A stretch of DNA of 64,000 bases from Kitasatospora sp. MAP5-34 (GTDB taxonomy: Bacteria > Actinomycetota > Actinomycetes > Streptomycetales > Streptomycetaceae). Within the stretch, counting starts at the first letter, position 1. The number at the start of each line of letters is the position of its first letter. Positions 43,577-51,051 of the stretch are shown here, piece after piece. Below the pieces are notes generated by a model. That model was given only the letters and a program-made list of their open reading frames with translations. It searched no databases and had not been told where the DNA came from. The DNA is taken from contig NZ_JARXZC010000029.1 in assembly GCF_029894335.1 (NCBI RefSeq), forward strand, positions 36,257 through 100,256. Direction: 5' to 3'. The translations under genes and the position numbers were made by a program.

Positions 43577-45231
43577 TGCTCACCCTTACCTGATGACGAC
43601 TCGTCACTGTTGTGGCCGACCGAAGCGGTGGCCGGCGGCTGGCCCGGCTGGGCGGTCTGGCCGTTGGGGGCCTGGCCGGCCGGAGCCTGGCCGGCCGGAG
43701 CCTGGCCGTTGGAGGCCTGGCCGTTCACCCCGCCCTGGAACGCGGCCAGCCACATACCGGGCTGCACCGGTGCGTCGGCCGGCCGGGCGGCCGTCGGCTC
43801 GGCGGCCTGGTACTCGGCGGCCCGGTGCGCGGCGACCCTGGGCTCCGGAAGGTTCGGTACGGCGGCCCGGAGCGCCGGGGCCTGGCTCTCGGCGGCCGAG
43901 GGGGCCGCGTGGCGGCGGCGCCGCTGCGGCAGCCCGTTCGGCGTCCGCTCGCTCACCATCGGCGCCTCGTCCTCCCCCACCGTCACTGTCTGCTGACCGG
44001 CGAGCGAGCGGCCGGCCACCGGAGCGGGCGAGCCCGCCGGGCGGGGCCCGGAGGAGGCGCCGATACCGTGCGCCCGGCCGGTGGCGGGTGCCGTGGTGAT
44101 CAGCTCCTGCGGCACGATCAGCACCGCGCGCACGCCGCCGTACGCGGAGGGCCGCAGCGAGACCTGGAAGCCGTACGCCTGCGAGAGCCGCCCGACCACG
44201 GCCAGGCCGAGCCGGGGCGTCTCACCGAGGTCGTTGAGGTCGATCCCGGCCTGCGCCTCCTTGAGCATCCGCTCGGCGCGGGCCCGGCCCTCCTCGCTCA
44301 GGCTCAGGCCGCCGTCCTCGATCTCGATGGCGATGCCGGTCTGCACCTCGACGGCGGTCAGATGGACCCTGGTCTGCGGCGGGGAGTAGCGGGTGGCGTT
44401 GTCCAGCAGCTCGGCCAGCGCGTGGATCAGCGGCTCGACCGCCGAGCCGATGACGGCGACCTCGGACACCGGGTGCAGTTCCACCCGCTGGTAGTCGAGG
44501 ATCCGCGAGACGGCGCCGCGCAGCACGCTGTACAGCGGCACCGCCCGGCTCCACTGGCGGCCGGGGCGGGCGCCACCGAGGACGGCGATGCTGTCCGCGA
44601 GGCGCCCGACCAGCGCGTTTCCGTGGTCCAGGCGCAGCAGGTCGTCGAAGACGGCCGGGTCGTTGCCGTGCCGGTCCTCCATCTCCCGCAGGTCCTGGGC
44701 CTGCCGGTGGACGATCGCCTGCACCCGGCGGGCGATGTTCACGAACGCGCGCTGCGCGGACTCGCGCAGGCCCTCCTCCGCGTCGACCGCCTCCAGCACC
44801 GAACGCAGCACCGCCTGCCGGGCGGCCTGGAACTCGGCGGTGACGGCGCCCTCGTGGGAGTCGGCGTCGCGCAGCACGTCCTCGACGAAGTCGCCCTGCT
44901 GGAGCCTGGCCACGGCCTGCGGCAGCAGCCGCTCGGCCAGCCGCACCGTCTGGGTCTGCTGCTCGGCCAGCTGGTTCCGCAGCTCCGCCTCGAGCCGGCC
45001 GTGCTGCTCACGCAGCACCGCGAGCGCGCGCCCGCGCCGTACCGCCTCGACCGCGACGGCGGCCACGGCCAGGGTCGCGACCACGCCGCACGCCCCGACT
45101 CCCACCCGCGCGCCCGACGAGACCACCGAAACGGCGACGGCAGCGGCTGCCGCCATCACCACCGTGGGCAGGAGCCACGCGAGAACAGGAGCGGAGCGCC
45201 GGCCTCCGGGTGACGATCCAGCACGAAGCAT
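43573..45231 (-). CDS. cvnA: conservon sensor histidine-kinase-like protein (CvnA)
   Basis: 552 aa. Two N-terminal membrane segments (about 15-35 and 40-60) are followed by a coiled coil (about 65-105), a nitrate-sensor-like helical region, and a GHKL ATPase domain (HALAELLDNATRYSPPQTRVHL, then EIEDGGLSLSEE and LGLAVVGRLSQAYG). No phospho-accepting His is obvious, as usual for CvnA. The C-terminal 150 residues are Pro/Ala-rich, with repeats of GQAPAGQAP/GQASNGQ type. ATG 45231 was chosen for GAGGA 5-6 nt upstream. Confidence 0.92.
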   Translation of the reverse strand: MLRAGSSPGGRRSAPVLAWLLPTVVMAAAAAVAVSVVSSGARVGVGACGVVATLAVAAVAVEAVRRGRALAVLREQHGRLEAELRNQLAEQQTQTVRLAERLLPQAVARLQQGDFVEDVLRDADSHEGAVTAEFQAARQAVLRSVLEAVDAEEGLRESAQRAFVNIARRVQAIVHRQAQDLREMEDRHGNDPAVFDDLLRLDHGNALVGRLADSIAVLGGARPGRQWSRAVPLYSVLRGAVSRILDYQRVELHPVSEVAVIGSAVEPLIHALAELLDNATRYSPPQTRVHLTAVEVQTGIAIEIEDGGLSLSEEGRARAERMLKEAQAGIDLNDLGETPRLGLAVVGRLSQAYGFQVSLRPSAYGGVRAVLIVPQELITTAPATGRAHGIGASSGPRPAGSPAPVAGRSLAGQQTVTVGEDEAPMVSERTPNGLPQRRRRHAAPSAAESQAPALRAAVPNLPEPRVAAHRAAEYQAAEPTAARPADAPVQPGMWLAAFQGGVNGQASNGQAPAGQAPAGQAPNGQTAQPGQPPATASVGHNSDESSSGKGEQ

Positions 45232-45530
45232 CAGTGTCCTCAACGATCGAAAGGGTCAGGGAGCGACGAGTGGGACTCGACGCCTGCGGTGCGGCGCGCA
45301 GACGGTATACGCGGCCCGTAGAACGACAGGGCCGATATGGCGTAACTGATCCAGCACGCTGAGCCGCAAAGTAGCATAGCCGGTTTTTCGAATCACTCTG
45401 ACTGATCATCAACAAGCAGACCGCATACCACTCTTGATGGTGGCTGGAATCGGTTTTGCAAATTATTAACGCCGCGTTTGCTCAATGGCATGCTTGCTCA
45501 ACGCCTGCTCAACTCCTGCTCACCGCCTGC
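45232..45530. promoter_or_regulatory. conservon promoter region with an 11-bp tandem repeat
   Basis: 299-bp gap between the oxidoreductase stop and cvnA, including an A/T-rich patch (AATTATTAACGCC at about 45463). At 45495-45538 four 11-bp units follow each other: TGCTCAACGCC, TGCTCAACTCC, TGCTCACCGCC, TGCTCAACGCC. The last overlaps the end of the oxidoreductase gene. The repeat lies about 265 nt upstream of cvnA and could bind a regulator or be a slippage product. Confidence 0.6.
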
Positions 45531-46946
45531 TCAACGCCGCGCCTGCCGGGCGTCCGGGCCGGCCGATACCCGCGCCGCCTGCGGCTTCTTCGGACTCACC
45601 CCACGGAACAGCGCCTTGGCCAGGATGCGTGGAGCCGCCATCGCGGTGGGCGGGGTGAGCATGTGGTAGACCCGCAGGAAGGTGCGGAAGACCTGCGGGT
45701 CGTGCACGACCAGGTGGACCAGCCGCTGCTTGTACCAGTTGCTCGCCCCGAGCAGCAGCGGCAGGCGGGTCCGGCCCTCCCGGTAGTGGTGCCAGACCAG
45801 GTCCTCGCTGATGGACATCAGCCACGGGAGGCGCACGATGCCCGCCACCTTGCGCTGGAACCGGCGGGCCAGCCCGCCCAGTTCGCCGCCCCGTTCGCCG
45901 CACCGGGAGCGGCGTCGCGTCAACGCCTCCCCCAGTGCGAGCGCCTCCAGGACGGCGACGGTCATCCCCTGGCCGAAGACCGGGTTGAAGGCGCAGGCGG
46001 AGTCACCGAGCGCGATCAGCCGGTCCGGCCAGCGCGCAAGCTTGGCGTACTCGGTCCGGCGGTTCTCGGTACGGCTGAAGTGGTGCACCCCGGAGAAGGC
46101 CGAACCCGAGGCGATCAGCCCGTCGAGATCCGGGTTCCCCAGGCCCTTGGCGAACTCCAGCCAACCGTCGGAGTCCTTCGGCGGGTGATCGCCGCCGGCG
46201 CCGAAGAGCGTCACCACCCAGCGGTCCCCCTCGACCCGCGCGACGAAGGTGCCCCGGGGGTTGTGCGGCGCGCTGTTCATCTGCTGCAGACCCAGGAAGG
46301 ACTGCGGCGGCGCCTCGAACACCTGGGTCGAGTAGGCGAGTCCCGCATCCACCACGGTCGTGCGGGGCCTGGGGTAGCCCGCCTTCTCCAGCCAGTCCGG
46401 CAGCGCGGAGAACCGGCCGGAGGCGTCCACCACCAGATCCGCCGGCAGCACCTCCGTCCCGGTGGCGGCCCGGTTGAGCACGACGCCGTCGACGCGGGTG
46501 GCCGTGGCATCCCACTGCAACCCCTCCACCGGCGTGGCGTCCCGGACCGCCACCTGCGGCAGGGCCGCCACCCGTCGGCGCAGGGTGGACTCCAGCAGGT
46601 CCCGGCTGAACGCGTGCGCCGGTACGCCCACCTTCGTCCGGGGGACGGTACCGGCCCACACCGTCGTCGAGGCCATGTCCCCGTGGTCGAAGAGCGGCGC
46701 CCCCGCCGCCAGCAGCTCGTCCCGCAGCCCGGGGAAGAGCTCCTCCAGGTGGCCGCTGCCGCGAGCCAGCAGGCCGTGCACGTGCCGCGCCTGCGGTACG
46801 CCCTTTCGCGGTTCGGCCCCCTCCGGCAGCGCGTCCCGCTCCAGCAGGACGACCTCCTCGAAGTGGTCCGCCAGCACCCGGGCCGCCACCAGGCCGCAGA
46901 TCCCGCCCCCGACGACCGCCGCGCGCCGCCACCGTCTGTCTGTCAT
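45531..46946 (-). CDS. FAD-dependent oxidoreductase (PHBH/geranylgeranyl-reductase-like fold)
   Basis: 471 aa. N-terminal Rossmann motif AAVVGGGICGLVAARVLADHFEEVVLLERD, a middle segment DLVVDASGRFSALPDWL, and WPDRLIALGDSACAFNPVFGQGM, the second FAD-binding motif of this monooxygenase/reductase class. ATG 46946 was chosen for GGAGG 6 nt upstream. The C-terminal 100 residues are basic and amphipathic. The substrate is unknown. It sits between the conservon and a DedA gene and reads with both. A lipid-soluble substrate would fit the family. Confidence 0.85.
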   Translation of the reverse strand: MTDRRWRRAAVVGGGICGLVAARVLADHFEEVVLLERDALPEGAEPRKGVPQARHVHGLLARGSGHLEELFPGLRDELLAAGAPLFDHGDMASTTVWAGTVPRTKVGVPAHAFSRDLLESTLRRRVAALPQVAVRDATPVEGLQWDATATRVDGVVLNRAATGTEVLPADLVVDASGRFSALPDWLEKAGYPRPRTTVVDAGLAYSTQVFEAPPQSFLGLQQMNSAPHNPRGTFVARVEGDRWVVTLFGAGGDHPPKDSDGWLEFAKGLGNPDLDGLIASGSAFSGVHHFSRTENRRTEYAKLARWPDRLIALGDSACAFNPVFGQGMTVAVLEALALGEALTRRRSRCGERGGELGGLARRFQRKVAGIVRLPWLMSISEDLVWHHYREGRTRLPLLLGASNWYKQRLVHLVVHDPQVFRTFLRVYHMLTPPTAMAAPRILAKALFRGVSPKKPQAARVSAGPDARQARR

Positions 46947-47082
46947 GTACCCCTCCATCGACTCGGGCCCATTATGACCACCGAAGATTTGTGATCTTCC
47001 CCGACCCGGTGGACACGACACCACGGCCCGGCCGCTGTCTCTTCCTCCATACTCCCGGCGGCGCGCGGAAGGTGATGCCAGC

Positions 47083-47829
47083 TCAGCTCAGCTGCCGCAC
47101 TCCCCCGAGCGGTAATCGCGGCCGCCCGACCTCGCCCACCCCACCTGCCTCCGCCGCACCGTCGCTTTCGTCGTTCTCGGCAGGCTCCGCCGCTGCCGCC
47201 GCCGCGTCCGCCTCGGCCTCCCGGCGGCGGCGCGCGCGGCGGCGGCGCATGTGCCAGACCACGGCGACGGCCAGCAGGACGGCGACGAAGGCGCCGGCGA
47301 TGAACCGGCCGAGCACCTGCTCGATCTGGGTGTAGGCGTCACCCGCGTAGTAACCGAGCATGGTGAAACCGACACCCCAGAGCAGCGCGCCGAGGGCGTT
47401 GTAGCGGACGAAACGGCGGTATGGCATCCGCGACAGGCCGGCCAGTCCGGGGACCATGGTGCGGACGAAGGCTATGAACCGGCCGAAGAAGACCGCCCCC
47501 GCACCCCGCCGGTTCATCATCTCCCGGGCGGCGTCCACGCGTTCGGAGCGGCCACGGAGAAACCGCGAGTTGGCGATCCTCGGGCCGCTGCGGCGGCCGA
47601 TCTCGTACCCGATGAAGTCGCCCGCGATCGCGGCGACCACGACCAGCGCGCACAGCCAGTAGACGGAGACCGCTCCCTGGCGGGCGATGACCCCGCCGAC
47701 CACCACCGCACTCTCCCCCGGCAGGACCACACCGACGAGGAACCCGTCCTCGACGAAGACCAGGCCGGCCACGACCGCGTAGACGACCGGACCGGACAGA
47801 CCTGCCAGCCAGTGGGTGATGGAGTTCAT
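47083..47829 (-). CDS. DedA-family membrane protein
   Basis: 248 aa with ATG 47829 after GGAGGA. It has the DedA/VTT features: FVEDGFLVGVVLPGESAVVVGG with the conserved acidic residue, AIAGDFIGYEIGRRSG, FFGRFIAFVRTMVPGLAG and ALLWGVGFTMLGYYAG. The family is linked to lipid-carrier scrambling and membrane homeostasis. The C-terminus has a basic stretch (MRRRRARRRRE) followed by an acidic Ala/Glu-rich tail. Confidence 0.93.
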   Translation of the reverse strand: MNSITHWLAGLSGPVVYAVVAGLVFVEDGFLVGVVLPGESAVVVGGVIARQGAVSVYWLCALVVVAAIAGDFIGYEIGRRSGPRIANSRFLRGRSERVDAAREMMNRRGAGAVFFGRFIAFVRTMVPGLAGLSRMPYRRFVRYNALGALLWGVGFTMLGYYAGDAYTQIEQVLGRFIAGAFVAVLLAVAVVWHMRRRRARRRREAEADAAAAAAEPAENDESDGAAEAGGVGEVGRPRLPLGGVRQLS

Positions 47830-47912
47830 GCGTCCTCCTCCCACCCATTCTCACCCCTCGCCGCACGGGACGGGCTGGGCGCACGGCGAGGGCGGCCGGA
47901 CGGGCCCGGCGA

Positions 47913-48791
47913 TCAGGAACTGTCCAGTACGGCCTGCGCCACCACGTCCGGCCGGTCGGCCATCAGCAGGTGACCGGCCGGGACCGCGACCCGGAACCGG
48001 GCACCGAGCAGCTCGGCCAGCGCCTGCTGGCGAGCGAGCCACCGGCGGGACGCCGGGGTGCCGCAGCCCGGATCCGCCGCGAGCACGGTGACCGGCACCT
48101 CGGGCAGCGGCGCCCGGGCGCGCAGCTCGGCGAGCTCCGCCGCGACGTCCAGGTAGCAGGCGTTCTCCCGCAGCGCGGCCCGCAGCGCCCGGCCGGGCCG
48201 GTAGCAGCGCCGGACCAGCCCGGCCGGGGCGGGATCCGTACCTCGTACGGTGTTCAGCCGCGCCGCAAGCCGCCGCCCGGCCGGTCCGAACAGGTACGGC
48301 ACGGCGAGCGCGGTGGCCGTACCCGCCACCGCACGCGCGCCCAGATCACGCAGCCCGGGGGCCGGGAGGGGGTGCGGCGCGGGCTCGACGCCGGCGTCCA
48401 GCAGGACCAGCCCGGCGGTACGCCCGGGGTGGAGGCGGGCGAACGCCTCGACGTGGAAACCCGCCAGCGAGTGCCCGGCGACCGTGCAGGGCCCGGGCAG
48501 CCCGAGGGCGTCGAGGACGGTACGAATCCGCTCGACCTCACCGACGGCGGTCGGACGGCCGCGCTCGGGCTCGCTCAGGCCGTACCCAGGACGGTCGAAA
48601 CGGACCACCGTCCGGCACGGCGCGAGCAGCGGGACCACCGGATCCCAGTCGAACCAGCTGCACCCGAGCCCCCCACTGAGCACACAGACCGGCCCCCACC
48701 CCTCCCGCCGGACGTGCACCGCCGTACCGCCGACCCGCACGAAGCCGTCACTCACCGTCTCACCGTCGCTCACGGTCTCGGGCCTGGGCAC
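47913..48791 (-). CDS. alpha/beta hydrolase
   Basis: About 292 aa. Hydrolase fold with the oxyanion loop VLSGGLGCSWFDWDPV, FDRPGYGLSEP, nucleophile elbow GHSLAG and the late His in VAVPAGHLLMADRPD. Substrate unknown. The start is uncertain: GTG 48791 (VPRPETVSDG) was chosen because the frame upstream to 48857 has no codon bias and lies close to the tRNA. A direct repeat ETVSDGETVSDG is visible near the N-terminus. Confidence 0.82.
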   Translation of the reverse strand: MPRPETVSDGETVSDGFVRVGGTAVHVRREGWGPVCVLSGGLGCSWFDWDPVVPLLAPCRTVVRFDRPGYGLSEPERGRPTAVGEVERIRTVLDALGLPGPCTVAGHSLAGFHVEAFARLHPGRTAGLVLLDAGVEPAPHPLPAPGLRDLGARAVAGTATALAVPYLFGPAGRRLAARLNTVRGTDPAPAGLVRRCYRPGRALRAALRENACYLDVAAELAELRARAPLPEVPVTVLAADPGCGTPASRRWLARQQALAELLGARFRVAVPAGHLLMADRPDVVAQAVLDSS

Positions 48792-48892
48792 CAGCCCACC
48801 CCAATCACCACAATCAGAATATTCCGGACACTCGCCCGAACAGTCTGCACGGCCCACCCCTCCGGACCGTGTATTGTTCTCGGAGTCAGCAC

Positions 48893-48966
48893 GCGCCGCT
48901 AGCTCAGTTGGTTAGAGCAGCTGACTCTTAATCAGCGGGTCCGGGGTTCGAGTCCCTGGCGGCGCA
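48893..48966 (+). tRNA. tRNA-Lys (anticodon CTT), copy 4 of 4
   Basis: Identical over 74 nt to the other three. TATTGT at about 48872-48877 is a likely -10 box. The defence island begins downstream. Confidence 0.97.
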
Positions 48967-48986
48967 CAGCAGATGGGCAGTACGAC

Positions 48987-49018
48987 CTGGGTCTTCTCGC
49001 TTCGGCGAGGAGACCCAG
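48987..49018 (+). terminator. tRNA-Lys 4 terminator
   Basis: Stem CTGGGTCT-T-CTCGC / GCGAG-G-AGACCCAG with a TTCG loop, followed by CGTTTT. Confidence 0.87.
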
Positions 49019-49096
49019 TGTCGTTTTCGGGCGCAACTGGGCCAGTAGTGAGTCAGCAGCGAGAGGCTGGCCGACTTGGAATCAGTTGGTGCACGC

Positions 49097-50803
49097 TCAG
49101 GCGGAGTCCGATGCGTCTGCGTCGGGCGACGGCCGCTTCGGCTGGCTCGGCACCCACAGAGCCCCGGTCCCAGCTGATCCCTGGCCACTCGCCGCCGTCT
49201 CGCGGGCGGTCAGTTCGGGTGCCGCCAGGGCACGCACCGCGCTCACCAGAGGCTTGGGAGATGCAAGATCACTCTCGACGACCTTCATGCCCTGGAACTT
49301 CCGGGCGGTGACCAGCACTCTACCCTCTAGCGACGCCACAGTGTCGTTGTACGCCTTCACCGAGGAGTCCATCGCACGGCCCAGCTTCTCCAGGTGCTTC
49401 CCCATCGCAGCGAGCCGCTCGTACAGTGTGCGGCCCAGGTCCGACACCTCCCGCATGCTGTCCGCCAGCGCCGCCTGGCTCCAGGCAAATGCGACTGCCC
49501 GCAGCATTCCGGACAGGATGGTCGGGGTGGCGACGAGCACGCGCTTGCCGGCCGCGTACTCCATCAGCTGCGGATCAGCCTCCAGCGCCCGCTCCAGGAA
49601 GCCCTCCCCGGGAAGGTAGAGCGCCACGAACTCCGGTGTGCACGGCAGCTTGCGGTGGTACTCCTTGCCGCTGAGCGCGTCCACGTGCTGGCGAACGAGC
49701 TTGGCATGCCGCTTGTAGCAAGCCCGCTGCGCCTCCTCGTTGGGGGCGCCCATCGCGTCCATGAACGCGGTGAGCGGCACCTTCGCGTCCACCACCACCT
49801 GCTTGCCGCCCGCCAGGTGCACCACCAGGTCGGGGCGCGACGTCCCGTCGTCGTCCGTGACCGAGACCTGCGTCTCGAAGTCGCAGTGTTCCACAAGCCC
49901 GGCCAGCTCCACCGTCCGCTGGAGGTGCTGCTCGCCCCACGCCCCGCGCACCTGCGGCTTGCGCAGCGCGTACGAGAGGGACTGCGTCTCCTTGCGTACG
50001 CCCTCGCTCATGCTGTTCATCTGCACGATCTGCTCACTGATCCTGGACTCCGCCGCCGCCCGCTTACCCTCCAGGTCGCGCAGGTGCTGGTCCATCCGCT
50101 GCAGCTGCTCCTGCACCGGCTGGTTGATCGCGCTGAGCTGCTGCTCAGCGGCGCTGAGCAGCTGGGCACTGCCCTGGTCGACCACCGCCTGTGAGAGTGT
50201 CTGCATCTTCTCCGCGAGCAGCCGCTGCTGGTCCTCCTGCATCTTCACCAGCTGCTGGCGAGCCGCCGTGATCTCGGCGCCGGCCACCTCAACCGCGCGC
50301 TGGCGCTCGCGCATGACGTCAAGGTCCTGCTCACGCTGGAGCAAGTCGTCGCGGAGACGGGCGTTCGTTGTCTCCAGACCGGCGTACTTCTCGCGGAGCT
50401 CCTGGTGGCCACGGACGAGCTTGGCGGCCCGAGCGTCCTGCTGCTCGCCGTCGGCCTCAGCACGGGACCGCTGCTCGCGCAGCTCGCTGACCTTCTCCTG
50501 CGCGGTACTGAGTTCCGCGGTCAGGCGTCCGAGCTGCTCGTCGCGGCTGCGGTGATCAGCGAGAGCAGCTGCGTGGGTGCGCTCCGCCGTATCGGCACGG
50601 GCGCGCTCGCGGTCCCGCTCGTTCTGAAGGACCTGAGCGTTCTGCTGGTGCCGCTCGGCGCGGTCCTCGGCAGCCCGCAGGTCGGTGGTAAGGGAACTCT
50701 GAGCGGCAGCAGTCCGCAGGTGCGCCAAGACGAAGCCAACGAGGGAGCCGAGCAAGGCGGCCAGAAGACCGACAGCAGCTGGGGTGAGGACGGACTGATT
50801 CAC
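49097..50803 (-). CDS. rmuC: RmuC-family DNA recombination/limiting protein
   Basis: 568 aa. An N-terminal membrane anchor (AAVGLLAALLGSLVGFVLAHL), a long coiled coil (about 35-260), then the RmuC nuclease-like domain: VRGAWGEQHLQRTVELAGL, DLVVHLAGGKQVVVDAKVPL with a PD-(D/E)XK-like D-x(n)-DAK, and YLPGEGFLERAL. RmuC limits inversion at short repeats and has been seen in defence islands. It faces the HTH/methyltransferase gene across a 248-bp gap with the 16-bp inverted repeat. Confidence 0.92.
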   Translation of the reverse strand: MNQSVLTPAAVGLLAALLGSLVGFVLAHLRTAAAQSSLTTDLRAAEDRAERHQQNAQVLQNERDRERARADTAERTHAAALADHRSRDEQLGRLTAELSTAQEKVSELREQRSRAEADGEQQDARAAKLVRGHQELREKYAGLETTNARLRDDLLQREQDLDVMRERQRAVEVAGAEITAARQQLVKMQEDQQRLLAEKMQTLSQAVVDQGSAQLLSAAEQQLSAINQPVQEQLQRMDQHLRDLEGKRAAAESRISEQIVQMNSMSEGVRKETQSLSYALRKPQVRGAWGEQHLQRTVELAGLVEHCDFETQVSVTDDDGTSRPDLVVHLAGGKQVVVDAKVPLTAFMDAMGAPNEEAQRACYKRHAKLVRQHVDALSGKEYHRKLPCTPEFVALYLPGEGFLERALEADPQLMEYAAGKRVLVATPTILSGMLRAVAFAWSQAALADSMREVSDLGRTLYERLAAMGKHLEKLGRAMDSSVKAYNDTVASLEGRVLVTARKFQGMKVVESDLASPKPLVSAVRALAAPELTARETAASGQGSAGTGALWVPSQPKRPSPDADASDSA

Positions 50804-50925
50804 GGGTTAGCTCCCTGTCATTGATGAGGACCGCGTCAAGCTGGGCACGACCTGGTGCAGGACGGGCCACTCACTGGTGCCTCGCCAAGGTAGGCCCTGG
50901 CAACTTAAAACCGCCACGAATTTTC

Positions 50926-50941
50926 GATAACCCTTCTTATC
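50926..50941. promoter_or_regulatory. 16-bp inverted-repeat operator, copy 1
   Basis: GATAACCCTTCTTATC followed by AAG. Arms GATAA/TTATC with a 6-bp centre, 110 nt before the HTH/methyltransferase start and 122 nt before the divergent rmuC start. The layout matches copy 2 at 59456. Confidence 0.6.
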
Positions 50942-51051
50942 AAGAGACCTAGTGACTCGCAGGCACCTAATCCCCTACAGTGCAGGAGTGGCACAGGAGC
51001 CAACGAGCGGCGCTTGGACGAAGCCGAGATGAGCGGAAGAGGTGGGCTGCG

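Noticed and set aside
45495..45538. Possible CRISPR-like repeat array
   Set aside because: Units are 11 bp and head to tail with no spacers, and no cas genes are in the window.
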